The notes: a model not told the origin generated them from the letters alone. A DNA stretch of 64,000 nt from Sinorhizobium garamanticum (GCF_029892065.1 NZ_CP120374.1:1488001-1552000); one strand, 5' to 3'; shown: positions 46,871 to 56,756, counted from the first letter of the stretch. Translations and numbers: made by a program.

Positions 46871-48148
46871 ATGCAAATCAGGAAACTCATGGCCGCCGCG
46901 GCCGTGGCTTCAGGCCTCGCCACGCAGCCCGCGCTGGCGCAGGATCTCACGCTCGAATTCGTCGTCTGGAACTATTCGCTCGAGACTATCCAGGACAATA
47001 TCCGTCTTTTTGAGGAGGCCAATCCCGGGATCAAGGTCAACCTCACCGACTATGCCTGGCCCGACTATCATGACAGCCTAATCCTGCGCATCCGCAGCAA
47101 TACGCCGACCGATGTTGTCTATGGTGGTCAGGATTGGTTGCCGGCATGGGGCGCCGCCGGATTCATCGCGCCGCTTGACTCGATCGCGCCCGCCGGGGCG
47201 GTCGAGGAGCTTTCCGCCGACATCGCCGGCTTCGCGCTCACCGACGTGACCTATGACGGCAAGGTCTACGGCTTGCCGTACTACTCGGACACTATCAGCT
47301 TCATCTACAACAGGAAGATCCTCGAGGATGCCGGCATTGCCGTGCCCGCGACCTGGGAAGAGGTGACAGCCGCGGCCGAGCGGCTCAAGGCCGGCGGCAT
47401 GGATAAGCCGATCATCTACGAATACAATCAGGAGCTGCCGAACTTCTACGATGCCTTCGTCGCACAGTCCTATGGCCGCGGCGCCAAACTATTCGACGCC
47501 GAGCTGAACCCGCTGTTCGCCGATCCCGAGAACGGGGCCTACAAGCAGCTCGAGTGGATCGCCGACGCCTATGCCAAGGGGCTGGTGCAGTCGGATAACC
47601 ACGAGTCGACGATTATCACGGCGATGAACACGGGCAAGCACGCCTTCACGATCGTCTTTACCTACGTGCTCGCCGCCCTCAACGACGCCGCGACGCAGCC
47701 GCTCGCCGGCCAGTTCGCGCTGGCGCCGATGCCGGGCGAGACGCATTCGACCCTCGGCTTTGCCAAGTCCTATGTTGTCACCTCCACCGCCGCGGCCGAT
47801 CCGGTCCGCGCCGAGGCGGCGTGGAAGTTCATCAACTTCATGGCCGGCAAGCCCTATACGGTCGCTAAGCGTTGGGCGGTCGAAAAAGGTCTCGGCTTCG
47901 GGCAGCTGCCGCTCTTCAAAGACCAGGATGTGATCACCGCCTGGGGCAAATGGGCCGACGTCGGCGCGCTCGGTAAGCAGGCTTCGATCGCCAAAGCCGG
48001 CACCTATACCGAGTTCTCCTCGGTCTGGTCCGCCTACTTCCGGCCGCTGCTGGCCAAGGCGATGGTCGGCGAGGCCCCGGTCGATCAGGTGATGAAGGAC
48101 GGCGCGCGGCGCTGGACCGAACTCAAGGAGAAGTTCGCGAGCAGGTAA
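46871..48148 (+). CDS. ABC transporter sugar-binding protein (MalE/UgpB family 1)
   Basis: 425 residues from the ATG at 46871 (GGGAGGA upstream). The signal peptide is MQIRKLMAAAAVASGLA to about residue 24 (PALAQD). The mature part has the cluster of type 2 sugar-binding fold: FVVWNYSLETIQDNIRLFEE, DVVYGGQDWLPAWGAAGFIA, YGLPYYSDTISFIYNRKIL and AEAAWKFINFMAGKPY. It catches an oligosaccharide or sugar derivative in the periplasm for the two permeases that follow. Confidence 0.94.
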   Translation: MQIRKLMAAAAVASGLATQPALAQDLTLEFVVWNYSLETIQDNIRLFEEANPGIKVNLTDYAWPDYHDSLILRIRSNTPTDVVYGGQDWLPAWGAAGFIAPLDSIAPAGAVEELSADIAGFALTDVTYDGKVYGLPYYSDTISFIYNRKILEDAGIAVPATWEEVTAAAERLKAGGMDKPIIYEYNQELPNFYDAFVAQSYGRGAKLFDAELNPLFADPENGAYKQLEWIADAYAKGLVQSDNHESTIITAMNTGKHAFTIVFTYVLAALNDAATQPLAGQFALAPMPGETHSTLGFAKSYVVTSTAAADPVRAEAAWKFINFMAGKPYTVAKRWAVEKGLGFGQLPLFKDQDVITAWGKWADVGALGKQASIAKAGTYTEFSSVWSAYFRPLLAKAMVGEAPVDQVMKDGARRWTELKEKFASR

Positions 48149-48228
48149 GCTTCCTTCCGAAGCTGGCGGATGGCGACTAGTCGCCATCCGCCATCATAGT
48201 CACCCGAAGCCTCGCGGGACGGCGATCC

Positions 48229-49107
48229 ATGTGGACCATCAATCGTTTTCCAGGCCTGTGGCTGCTGCCGGCGTTGTTGCCCGTCATCCTGATGACGGTC
48301 TACCCGATCGGCCACGCGCTCTGGACGTCGCTGCACGAGGTGATGATCCTGTTCCCCGGCGAGCCCTTCGTCGGTCTGAGGAATTACGGGCGCGTCGTTG
48401 CCAGCAATTATTTTCAGGATGCGCTGCGGAACTCGCTGGTCTTTACGCTCTTCGCCGCGCCGTCTGTGGTGATCCTCGGCACGCTGATCGCACTCTTCCT
48501 GCAGCGGCGCTTCTTCGGCTCGCACGTGGTTCGCTCCATCGTACTGCTGCCCTGGGTGCTGCCGGGCGCGATCTCGGCGGTGCTGTGGGTCTGGGTGTTC
48601 CACCCGAGCTTCGGCATCCTCAACGGCATCATGCGTGATCTCGGCCTGATCGAGGACTCGATCCTCTGGCTCACTAACCCGCGTACCGCGCTGATGGCGG
48701 TGACCTTCGCCCACGTATGGACGCAAATCCCATTCGCCGTCGTTTTGATGATGGCGGCGCTCTCGACTATCAATTCCGAGACGCTCGAAGCGGCGGCCAT
48801 CGACTGCCGCAATCCGCTCAAGCGGTTCCGCTACATCATCTTCCCCGAGATCAAGGCGATGATCGTGGTGCTGCTCGTCTATAACGCGCTGATCGCGTTC
48901 ACCAGCTACGACCTGGTCTACGCCATGACCGGCGGCGGCCCGGGGACGGCGACGACGCTTTTAAGCTTCCAGATCTGGCGCGAGAGTTTTTCGATGTACG
49001 ACTTCGGCGCAGGCTCGGCGGTCGCTTTCATCGTCGTCGTCATCTCCGCGGCGCTGATCGTCGCCATCACCCGGGCGCTTCCGTCAGACCTGTTCGCGGG
49101 GGATTGA
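48229..49107 (+). CDS. ABC transporter permease (MalF/UgpA-like)
   Basis: 292 residues, six membrane segments (LWLLPALLPVILMTVYPIGH and on). The ATPase-contact EAA loop is NSETLEAAAIDCRNPLKRFR, followed by YIIFPEIKAMIVVLLVYNAL. It forms half of the importer channel. It is 80 bases after the binding-protein gene and one base before the second permease. Confidence 0.94.
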   Translation: MWTINRFPGLWLLPALLPVILMTVYPIGHALWTSLHEVMILFPGEPFVGLRNYGRVVASNYFQDALRNSLVFTLFAAPSVVILGTLIALFLQRRFFGSHVVRSIVLLPWVLPGAISAVLWVWVFHPSFGILNGIMRDLGLIEDSILWLTNPRTALMAVTFAHVWTQIPFAVVLMMAALSTINSETLEAAAIDCRNPLKRFRYIIFPEIKAMIVVLLVYNALIAFTSYDLVYAMTGGGPGTATTLLSFQIWRESFSMYDFGAGSAVAFIVVVISAALIVAITRALPSDLFAGD

Positions 49108-49108
49108 G

Positions 49109-49996
49109 ATGGCTGGTCGGCTGCACCCCATCCTCACCTTAGCCTTCGCCGCGTTGATCCTGCTGTTCACCGGCGGGCCGGTATTGCTCTCCCTCTATGG
49201 CAGCCTGGTGCCCGATCGCGTGCTACTCAGCCCCGACAAAACGATCCTCACCGAAGGCCCGAACTTCGAGACCTACCGCTACGTCTTTACCGGGCAGTTG
49301 CCGGATAGCTACCAGCAGGAAAGCGCCAACCGTGCGATGATCTCGGACGCCGCGCGGCAGGTGCCACAGGCGCTGGTCAATTCCTCCATCAATGCGCTTG
49401 CCGCGATGGCGCTGAACCTCATCCTCGGCGCGCCGGCGGCCTTCGTCTTTGCCCGTTACGTCTTCCCCGGTAAGAAGATCAGCTTCATGTACCTGATCCT
49501 GTCGCCTTTGGTGCCGGCCGTGGCGCTGGTGACACCGATCTACATGATGCTGCAGTTTTTGGGGCTCGTCGGCACGCAGTTCGGCATCATCCTGGTCCAC
49601 ACCGCCAAAGCGCTGCCGTTTACCGTGCTGATCCTGTCGGTGTTCTTCCGCAAGATCCCGGCAGAGATCTTCGAGGCTGCCGTTCTCGATCACTGCAGCC
49701 GCTTCCAGACCTTCTGGCGCGTCGCGCTGCCGTTGGCGCTGCCGTCGGTCGGCGCCACGGGGTTGTTTGCCTTCATGCTCTCCTACTCGGAATACATGTT
49801 CGCGATGATCCTTTCCGGCGACACCCGGACTCGGCCGGTCTCGGTCGTAATGGCGGCGCTGGCACGCAACACCGATGTGAGTTGGAGCCTGCTCAACACC
49901 GGTATCTTCATCGCCATCGTGCCGACGCTGGTGCTGGTCGTCCTCGTCTGGCGCTTTGTCGTCGAGGGCCTGCTCAGCGGCGCCGTCAAGGAATAG
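49109..49996 (+). CDS. ABC transporter permease (MalG/UgpE-like)
   Basis: 295 residues, six membrane segments. The periplasmic loop after the first segment is longer than usual (about 60 residues, LSPDKTILTEGPNFETYRYV and on). EAA loop: FEAAVLDHCSRFQTFWRVAL followed by PLALPSVGATGLFAFMLSY. The classic Gly of the loop is replaced by His-Cys, still compatible with function. It is the second half of the channel. Confidence 0.93.
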   Translation: MAGRLHPILTLAFAALILLFTGGPVLLSLYGSLVPDRVLLSPDKTILTEGPNFETYRYVFTGQLPDSYQQESANRAMISDAARQVPQALVNSSINALAAMALNLILGAPAAFVFARYVFPGKKISFMYLILSPLVPAVALVTPIYMMLQFLGLVGTQFGIILVHTAKALPFTVLILSVFFRKIPAEIFEAAVLDHCSRFQTFWRVALPLALPSVGATGLFAFMLSYSEYMFAMILSGDTRTRPVSVVMAALARNTDVSWSLLNTGIFIAIVPTLVLVVLVWRFVVEGLLSGAVKE

Positions 49997-50000
49997 CGCA

Positions 50001-50177
50001 ATGACCGACTTCGCCGGTGACGAGATCCATCGCTGCCTCAAGGGCGCGCGCCAGCATGTGACCGCCGGCCCCCGCTCACCGGTGCTCGAGGTCCGGTGCC
50101 TCGTCGTCATGCAGGCGATCCTCTTGCGGGGGTATCTGGTCGAGATCGAAATGTGGGCCGTCAGGGCGAAGGGTTAG
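50001..50177 (+). CDS. Small unassigned frame between permease and ATPase genes
   Basis: 58 codons (MTDFAGDEIHRCLKGARQHV and on, ending EIEMWAVRAKG) fill the gap between the permease stop and the ATPase start exactly. I recognise no family. It may be a remnant of a deleted operon gene rather than a working protein; the ribosome site is weak. Confidence 0.3.
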   Translation: MTDFAGDEIHRCLKGARQHVTAGPRSPVLEVRCLVVMQAILLRGYLVEIEMWAVRAKG

Positions 50178-50181
50178 GCGC

Positions 50182-51261
50182 GTGGCATCCGTAGACCTCA
50201 GGAATATCTCCAAGAGCTTCGGCAAGGTCGAGGCTGTGCGCGATGTCTCGCTTTCGATCGCCGACAAGGAATTCGTCGTCTTCGTCGGCCCCTCCGGCTG
50301 CGGCAAGTCCACGCTGCTGCGCGTCATCGCCGGGCTCGAGAGTATCACGTCGGGAGAATTGCTGATCGGCGGCAGGCCGATGAGCAGGGTGGCGGCCGCC
50401 GACCGCGGCATCGCCATGGTGTTCCAGTCCTATGCGCTCTACCCGCATATGAGCGTCGCCGAGAACATGGGCTTTGCACTCAAGATGATCGGGGTGAGCA
50501 AGGCCGAGGTCGAGCGTAAGGTGCGTGCTGCGGCGAACATCCTGCAGATCGGCGAACTGCTCGAGCGCAAGCCGCGTCAACTGTCCGGTGGACAGCGCCA
50601 GCGCGTCGCCATCGGCCGCGCCATTACGCGATCGCCGGACGTCTTCCTGTTCGACGAGCCGCTCTCGAACCTTGACGCTGACCTCCGCGCCCAGATGCGC
50701 GTCGAGATCGCCCGGCTCCACGACGAGCTCAGGACGACGATGATCTACGTGACCCACGACCAGGTCGAGGCGATGACGTTGGCCGACCGGATCGTTATTC
50801 TCAACAATGGGCAGGTGGAGCAGGAAGGGCCGCCGCTGGAACTCTACGAGAAGCCGGCGAACCGGTTCGTCGCCGGCTTCCTTGGGCAGCCCAAGATGAA
50901 CTTCCTTCTCGCGATCGCCGCGCCGGGCAATGGATGGATCGACTTCCGGCTCGGTGCGGACGGACCGGTGATCGTCTCCCGGCCGGCCTCGGGGGCCATC
51001 GCTGCGGGCGACCGCGTCGAACTCGGAATCCGGCCCGACGCCATTTCGCTCGTCGACAGCGGGGGCTTGGCGGCGGGCGTCGTTTTGGTCGAGCGCTTGG
51101 GCGGGTCGAGCCTGCTGCACGCGCGCGTCCCGGGCCTGCGCGATCTCCTGACCGTGGAACTGCCGGGTACATACCAAGCGGAAGCGGGCAGCACTGTGCG
51201 GCTCGGCATTGCAGCGGATCGCGTCCACGCCTTCGACGCCTCCGGCCGGACGATTGGATGA
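50182..51261 (+). CDS. ABC transporter ATPase (MalK/UgpC family)
   Basis: 359 residues from the GTG at 50182. Walker A GPSGCGKST, Q-loop VFQSYALYPHMSVAENM, signature LSGGQRQRVAIGRAI, Walker B VFLFDEPLSNLDADL, switch YVTHDQVEAMTLADRI. The C-terminal 120 residues form the regulatory TOBE-like domain (ELGIRPDAISLVD). It drives the MalFG-type permeases. MalK-type ATPases often take regulatory inputs through this C-terminal domain. Confidence 0.95.
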   Translation: MASVDLRNISKSFGKVEAVRDVSLSIADKEFVVFVGPSGCGKSTLLRVIAGLESITSGELLIGGRPMSRVAAADRGIAMVFQSYALYPHMSVAENMGFALKMIGVSKAEVERKVRAAANILQIGELLERKPRQLSGGQRQRVAIGRAITRSPDVFLFDEPLSNLDADLRAQMRVEIARLHDELRTTMIYVTHDQVEAMTLADRIVILNNGQVEQEGPPLELYEKPANRFVAGFLGQPKMNFLLAIAAPGNGWIDFRLGADGPVIVSRPASGAIAAGDRVELGIRPDAISLVDSGGLAAGVVLVERLGGSSLLHARVPGLRDLLTVELPGTYQAEAGSTVRLGIAADRVHAFDASGRTIG

Positions 51262-51807
51262 GGGGGTTGGATATGATCAGCCGCACGAGTCTCTGAATGG
51301 CAACGATCTCGGTAGGCGCGGATTATTCTTGGGGGCGTGGCGTGCGCGAGACAACTTGCAATCCAGTCGTCGGGTGCTGCTGCTCGCCTCGCTGCTTTTC
51401 CTGGCTCCGGTAGCGTCGGCCGCGCGTCGACGCCGTGGCGCAGGTGGTGGTCTGAAGAGCGTCCGGTACTCTCACACCGGCGCCGTCATTGCAGGTCTGA
51501 TGATTGGTGCCATTGCCTTTTTCGGTTGGATGGACAATCGGCGTCAGCGCTCTCGTAGCATCGGCAAATCGAAGGCGTTGTCCCAATATCCACGCGCCAA
51601 ACAGACGCGGCGGCCCAGACCACCTCGGGCGATGAGGCGGAATCTACAGCAGCAGTTCGCCGATAGTCACCGCCGCTCTCCGGATCATCCCTGCCTCATA
51701 TTTCCCCGTGGAAGGCGACCATCGCACCTCCCAAGTTGGCATCATCGATATTGCGCGGTCGCTCGCGGGGCCAAGCAGGTGAGGGGAGCGAGATCCGGGC
51801 GTATCCC
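51262..51807. other. Gene-poor stretch downstream of the importer
   Basis: About 545 bases without a firm gene. A rightward frame contains a signal- or membrane-like run (RVLLLASLLFLAPVASA) and TGAVIAGLMIGAIAFFGWMD, but has no good start or family match and degrades into low-quality sequence. It may be a remnant of a small membrane protein. Confidence 0.35.
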
Positions 51808-52494
51808 TTACCAGGACACGGCAGTGCCGCGATAATCCACGAAGGTCCCGGTCAATTCCATGTTAGTCTCCCACGCCCGTGCATGGATGCCTGCGACGGC
51901 GTCCGCGACCCTGGCCGTGGCGTCGGGTCCGCCCATTTCCGTTCGCGCCCATCCGGGATCAACGACCCTGACTGCGATCGACTCGGCGGCGAGGTCAGTT
52001 GCCAAACCTTGCATCACCTTGTTTACCGCCGTCTTGGATGCGCGATAGGCGATCCGATCGGACTTCGCATAGTTCATCCGCCCCATCTGGCTGGAGATCG
52101 TGACGATCCGGGCGATGCCAGCACGATCTCGCGCAGCACGCAGGTTGGGAAGAAAGGTCTGCACGACGCGCAACGGGGCCAGCGTATTCACTTCGAGTGC
52201 GCGACGAAAACCGTCGAAGTCCATGTCGAGGGTGGATTGGCGCTCTGGACCAATAATCCCAGCATTGTTAACTAGAAGATCGACCGGCCGGTCCCTGAGA
52301 ATGGCGGCGACACGGTCAAGCGCCTCTTTGTTGGTGACATCGACGCCGTTGATAACTTCGCAGGGCAACACGCCATTGACGTGTGTGCGCACCAACGCGA
52401 CGACGTCAGCCCCTTGTTCCAACGCGAAGGCAGCAACCGCACGCCCGATTCCGCGTCCCGCCCCGGTAATTAGCACCGTCCTCTTCATGCCCAA
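51808..52494 (-). CDS. Short-chain dehydrogenase/reductase (C-factor-like)
   Basis: 228 residues. Cofactor loop LITGAGRGIGRAVAAFALEQ, NNAG in LLVNNAGIIGP, catalytic Ser in VTISSQMGRMN and the YRASK motif in AYRASKTAVNKVMQ (Y-x3-K kept). The C-terminal VRVVDPGWARTEMGG resembles CsgA/C-factor-type SDRs. The start may be at 52494 or two codons later. It stands alone next to a fragment-rich region; the substrate is unknown. Confidence 0.88.
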   Translation of the reverse strand: MGMKRTVLITGAGRGIGRAVAAFALEQGADVVALVRTHVNGVLPCEVINGVDVTNKEALDRVAAILRDRPVDLLVNNAGIIGPERQSTLDMDFDGFRRALEVNTLAPLRVVQTFLPNLRAARDRAGIARIVTISSQMGRMNYAKSDRIAYRASKTAVNKVMQGLATDLAAESIAVRVVDPGWARTEMGGPDATARVADAVAGIHARAWETNMELTGTFVDYRGTAVSW

Positions 52495-52919
52495 GGCCCC
52501 GATCGCAAGCGCGTGACGGAGCGATGACAGCTATGCGAACGCCTCTCTGAATTTAGCTTCACAAGACGGCATCGCGAACCTTCGGCTGAGTAAGTCGCTC
52601 GAAATGATAACCGCCGCGGCCGTGGCATGGATCCATTCGGGCGGCGGGTGGAACCGTCGCTCGGGACCGCTTGGGCCGCTTATCCTCCTCACCGGATCCG
52701 TCGGCGCAACACGAGGTCGGTCCCAGGCTCCTTCGCGTTGTCGTCCCTTCGGTTCTCGCGCTTCTGCCGGACGGCACCTTGCCGTCAATGCCCTGCCCGC
52801 GCCAGCCATCGGGGGCGGACGCCCCGGCGAAGGCCCGTGTTGGCCATGACGACGGCGGCCGATGCCGCCCGGCCTTTCACGCCGCGTCCTTCGGGACCGA
52901 GCAACGAAAGGAGAAAATC
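52495..52919. other. Intergenic upstream of the MGLDMY fragment
   Basis: About 425 bases with open but featureless frames in GC-rich sequence. The last bases carry a good ribosome site (GAAAGGAG) for the truncated frame at 52920. Confidence 0.4.
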
Positions 52920-53019
52920 ATGGGACTCGACATGTACGCCTGCACTCTTCGCGAACCGCCCGCCGCGCCGGTCGACTTTGAAGTCGAAGAGGCCACGGCG
53001 CTCTACTACTGGCGCAAGC
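52920..53019 (+). pseudogene. 5' fragment of a small MGLDMY-type protein gene
   Basis: Starts at the ATG at 52920 after GAAAGGAG. It reads MGLDMYACTLREPPAAP and VEEATALYYWRKHP, then the family sequence stops abruptly at ATCCGA (about 53019). The rest belongs in another frame to a LacI regulator fragment. The missing C-terminal part of a related copy, starting EEATALHCWRKHP, is at 1862-2142. The function of the family is unknown to me. Confidence 0.7.
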
Positions 53020-53283
53020 ATCCGAGGCGCGATGATCGGCGTTCAACAGATGGGCTTTTCCGTACCTGGCGATGTCTCGGTGATCGGGATGGACGACCTG
53101 CCGCAGGCGGCCTTCCTCAATCCTCCGCTGACGACGATGCATATTCCGATGCGCGAGATCGGGTCGGTCGCACTCGATCTCCTGCGCGACAAGCTTTCCG
53201 GTCTGCCCATGCCGCCGCGCCGCGTGGAACTCGCCTGTCATTTGGTCGAGCGAGCATCGACGGGAAAGGCGCCGGCAAGCTAA
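53020..53283 (+). pseudogene. C-terminal fragment of a LacI-family regulator
   Basis: The frame MIGVQQMGFSVPGDVSVIG, then MDDLPQAAFLNPPLTTMHIP, and IGSVALDLLRDKLSGLPMPP is the end of the LacI sugar-binding domain. It carries the typical VPGDVSVIGMDD and P-x-L-T-T motifs. The DNA-binding domain and about three quarters of the protein are missing; it is joined directly to the MGLDMY fragment. Confidence 0.75.
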
Positions 53284-53904
53284 TAGCGGGTGTGAAGGCC
53301 CTCTGAACCTCGCTGGTCCGCCCGACACGACCTCGCAGTCGTCATTCTCGCTTCCATCGTCAAATGGCTCATCTGTCCAAGCGACTGCTCCGAGACCGGC
53401 GTATCGAAGGGGGCGTTCCCAGCGCGTCTTGCACGTGACAGCCTTCACCCAGTCACGACCGATCCTCGACGACCCGGAGCTTGATGCCCGCCGGAAGACT
53501 TCGAGAGTGCGGTAGGCGCGCTGGCAAAGCGGGTCGAAGCCGAAGGTCAACCGGGAGTCCTGTCCTACAGGTTCTTCATGAACGCGTCGGAATGGACCGC
53601 GCGCGGCATTTTTGAGTGTTGGTCGAACGAATGATTGGATGGGGCTCCCGAGCCATTCATCGTGCCGGACACCAATGACTGCAACGGGACAGATGCGGAC
53701 GCTATGCAGAAGGGTCGGATCCGGATTGTCACACGCCCCGCTTGTTAGGCGATCGGCAACAGGATGGGATGGGTTTTGATGAGCGAGCGCGAACTCAATC
53801 GGATTGTGGTTTTGTCGGAGGTCATTGAGGGTCGTCATCGCCCGGCGCCGCTCGATGGAAAGCCTTCCATTCGCCTCCGTGTGGCAAGCCCCGTTCATCG
53901 GATG
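53284..53904. other. Decayed region containing an ABM-like remnant
   Basis: About 620 bases. Apart from the remnant at 53497-53634 I see no gene. The long leftward open frame through this region is a GC artefact with no protein features. Confidence 0.4.
53497..53634 (+). pseudogene. Remnant of an antibiotic-biosynthesis-monooxygenase-type protein
   Basis: 45 codons reading DFESAVGALAKRVEAEGQPG, VLSYRFFMNASEWTARGIF, then a stop. This resembles the central strand-helix part of ABM-domain proteins (small ferredoxin-like dimers). No start and no C-terminal part; call is by eye and modest. Confidence 0.35.
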
Positions 53905-54738
53905 CTATAGTCGGCTGAGCAACTCCGACTTCTTGGCCTCGAATTCCTGATCCGTGAGGATGCCTTTCGCATGAAGTGCCGCGAGGCGTTCGATCTTGTC
54001 GAAGATGTCCTCATCCGACCGAACCGCCTCCGGCGCTGGATGTGCCCCTTGTTGTGGCTCGGCGGATTCCGATGCGAGTACCGACGGCGCAGCCGTCGCA
54101 GCGGATGTTCCGGTACCCGGCGTGTCCGCCGGTTCCTTGCCGCCCTGCCGTACCACATCCAGTTCCGAAATCTTCACCAGCCCATGCTGAGAAGTAAAGC
54201 TCAGCGACTGGTCGCCGCTTTGTTGCTGCGAGAACCCGCTAATGCGATGGTCCTTCGTGTCATAGACCGTAACCCGGCCGCCGATATCGATCGCCAGCCG
54301 TCGGGTTGTCGGAAAAAAGGCATAGCGCAGGTCATTCTGCGCCCCAGTCGAGGCAGGATGCCCTAACTCCTCGGGCCACCAGGCCCCAGCCGACGGCGCG
54401 CCAGGCACGAACAGGCTGACGCCGCCCTGACCCTGATATTGGGACTGGCGCGACGTCTGCGGGCCTAGCAAATCCATGCCGCGCACCAAGGCCGCAAGCT
54501 CGGAACAAATCCCGGCCACCTTCGCCTTAAGCGCGTTGTTGAACATGTCGCCGACCATGATCATGCCGCCCTGCGACCATTGTCCCATCCCACCCAGATC
54601 GGGATGGTTGAACTGGGCCTGTGTCGCGTGCCCGGCGATAATCGCCATCAGAAGGTGCTCCACCGCGCCGAAGCTGACCCCGTACCGCTCTGCAATCCCT
54701 CCCAGGGTCCGTCGGCCCTCTTCATTGAGTTGTCTCAT
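53905..54738 (-). CDS. SHOCT domain protein
   Basis: 277 residues. The C-terminal 35 residues (IFDKIERLAALHAKGILTDQ, then EFEAKKSELLSRL) are a clear SHOCT domain, a short helical module often at the end of multimerising or membrane-linked proteins. The N-terminal half starts RQLNEEGRRTLGGIAERYGV and contains a Gly-rich GGMGQWSQGGMIMVGDMFNN segment; a beta-rich part (residues about 110-190) follows. Family function unknown. The gene is 56 bases downstream of the cyclase/TPR gene on the same strand, possibly co-transcribed. Confidence 0.82.
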   Translation of the reverse strand: MRQLNEEGRRTLGGIAERYGVSFGAVEHLLMAIIAGHATQAQFNHPDLGGMGQWSQGGMIMVGDMFNNALKAKVAGICSELAALVRGMDLLGPQTSRQSQYQGQGGVSLFVPGAPSAGAWWPEELGHPASTGAQNDLRYAFFPTTRRLAIDIGGRVTVYDTKDHRISGFSQQQSGDQSLSFTSQHGLVKISELDVVRQGGKEPADTPGTGTSAATAAPSVLASESAEPQQGAHPAPEAVRSDEDIFDKIERLAALHAKGILTDQEFEAKKSELLSRL

Positions 54739-54794
54739 CGCAATCGCTTTCTTGCTCCTCTCCGCTGAGGACGCATGCCTGTCCCGTTTCGTAT

Positions 54795-56558
54795 TTAGAT
54801 GGAGACTCCAGCATCGCGGAGTCCGTCCATCAGTCGATCGAGCAGATTGGGATCCCGGTAGGGTAAAGCCCGCTTGAGGTGATCGACAGAAAAGTTCGGG
54901 TTGACCTCCAGTACCTCACGCCAATAGCGCCGCGCTTCTTCGTGGCGTCCGGTTCGACCATAGAGACAGGCGAGATAAAAGCGCGTCATGTCTGATCGCG
55001 GCGCAAGCGTTAGCCGACGCTTGAAGGCGATCTCGGCCTCGCTAAAGCGCCCGAGGCTCAATAGCGCCCTCCCCAGGAAATGCAGCGACAGGTCGAATTG
55101 CGGGTCAAGCCGGTGAGCCCGTGTATAGAGCGCCAGGGCGTCTTCGTGCCGACCCTGGAAATCCCTTATGCCGCCAAGTGCCGTATAGGCATTGGCCGAA
55201 TTGGGGTCGAGTTCGATCGCCCGCTCTGCAGCGCGCTCCGCCTCATCCAGACGCCGCATAAAGGCAAGGGCAAGCGCGAGTGCGTGATGGCCTTGCGGCT
55301 CGCTATCGTCCGTGTCGATTGCCTTCTGTGCCAGCTCGAACGCCTGTGTGAGATTGTCAGGCGTCGCGCCGTTCCACTGGTTGATGAATTCGGTCAAGGC
55401 GACGATCGAGAGCGAAGCATAGGCAGCCGCCAGCCCCTGATCGATGGCGACGGCGCGCTCCAGCATGCTGCGCGCCTCCAAGGACGAAACGGAGTTGAAG
55501 TGCAGAATGGACTGACGGGCGCGGACGAGCAGGTCATAGGCTTCCGGGTCGACCTTGCCGCGGCTCTCGCGCCGCTCCTCTTCGCCGGCTGTCAGCTTCA
55601 CCTTGAGCGCGTTGACGATAGTGCGGGTCACCTCGTCCTGAACAGCAAAGATATCCTCAAGTCCGCGATCGTAGCGTTCGGCCCAAAGATGACCGCCGGT
55701 CATACCGTCGATCATCTGGGCGTTGATGCGAATGCGGTCGGTGGCCCGGCGCACGCTGCCTTCAAGGATGTAGCGGACGCCGAGTTCCCGGCTCACCTTG
55801 CGGATGTCCGGCGTCTTGCCTTTGTAGGCGAAGGAGGAATTCCGGGCGATGACGAAGAGGCCGGAAACCTTGGAAAGATCCGTGATGATGTCCTCGGTGA
55901 TGCCATCGGCGAAATAACCCTGCTCCGGGTCGCCGGACATGTTGTCAAATGGCAGGACGGCTATCGATGGCTTCTTTGGAAGCTGCGGCGGGGTTTCGGC
56001 AGCAGTCTTGATGGGATTGTTCGTGCGGTCGTTCGGCGACCAGCTCCAGACATGCACCGGGCGCTCGATGTTCTTGACCTCGTGATAGCCGCTGTCGACG
56101 AAATCGATGCCGACGCGGCCATGGACGTATTCGTGGACGCCGTCCGAAATCGCGACGCCGCCGGGATTGGCGAGCGTCTCGAGACGGGCAGCCACGTTGA
56201 CCCCATCGCCGTAAAGGTCGCTGTCCTCGACCATGATGTCGCCCAGGTTAACACCGACGCGGAGAACGATAGCCCGGTCTTCCGGCATGTCTCTGTTCGC
56301 GGCCGCCATGGCCTGCTGAAGGGTCGCGGCGCACTCGACGGCGTTGACGGCGCTGCCGAACTCGACAAACACGCCGTCGCCGGTCCGCTTGAAGACGCGG
56401 CCCTGATGGATTGCGACGAGCGGCTCCAGCACCTCTTTCCACCGCGCCATCAGCAGCGTGTGGGTACTTTTCTCGTCCCGCTCCATAAGCCGGCTGTAAC
56501 CGACCACGTCGGCGGCCAAAATGGCGGCAAGCCGGCGTCTGATGGATTCGTTGGCCAT
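54795..56558 (-). CDS. Class III adenylate cyclase with TolB-like and TPR domains
   Basis: 587 residues from the ATG at 56558. Cyclase domain (1 to about 165): metal Asp in LAADVVGYSRLM, KRTGDGVFVEF with the substrate Lys and second metal Asp, and GVNVAARLE with the transition-state Asn and Arg, so the active site is complete. Then a TolB-type region (about 195-330: SIAVLPFDNMSGDPEQGYFA, DGITEDIITDLSK) and six or so TPR repeats (about 370-560). It should make cAMP in the cytosol in response to a partner bound by the TPRs. Such multi-copy cyclases are typical of rhizobia. Confidence 0.93.
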   Translation of the reverse strand: MANESIRRRLAAILAADVVGYSRLMERDEKSTHTLLMARWKEVLEPLVAIHQGRVFKRTGDGVFVEFGSAVNAVECAATLQQAMAAANRDMPEDRAIVLRVGVNLGDIMVEDSDLYGDGVNVAARLETLANPGGVAISDGVHEYVHGRVGIDFVDSGYHEVKNIERPVHVWSWSPNDRTNNPIKTAAETPPQLPKKPSIAVLPFDNMSGDPEQGYFADGITEDIITDLSKVSGLFVIARNSSFAYKGKTPDIRKVSRELGVRYILEGSVRRATDRIRINAQMIDGMTGGHLWAERYDRGLEDIFAVQDEVTRTIVNALKVKLTAGEEERRESRGKVDPEAYDLLVRARQSILHFNSVSSLEARSMLERAVAIDQGLAAAYASLSIVALTEFINQWNGATPDNLTQAFELAQKAIDTDDSEPQGHHALALALAFMRRLDEAERAAERAIELDPNSANAYTALGGIRDFQGRHEDALALYTRAHRLDPQFDLSLHFLGRALLSLGRFSEAEIAFKRRLTLAPRSDMTRFYLACLYGRTGRHEEARRYWREVLEVNPNFSVDHLKRALPYRDPNLLDRLMDGLRDAGVSI

Positions 56559-56756
56559 ATGCAATGGCGCCTTCCTAGCACCCATTGGCCAAATCTTACT
56601 GCCGTATCGCTGTCATGTCTATTTGGCTTGAGGCTGGCCTTGGTCGACAACCAACGTCAGTACGCAACGTTCACTTGTGCGGCTGCTATCCCCGTTGAAG
56701 GCACGGACGGGAACTTCCGCTCTCCAGCGTTTGCGGCATTTCCGGACCACTAAGCG

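Noticed and set aside
52918..53898. Leftward 326-codon open frame
   Set aside because: Composition is Arg/Ser-rich without domain features and it runs across real fragments on the other strand.
55080..56753. Rightward 557-codon open frame
   Set aside because: Antisense to the adenylate cyclase/TPR gene, no motifs and no ribosome site.
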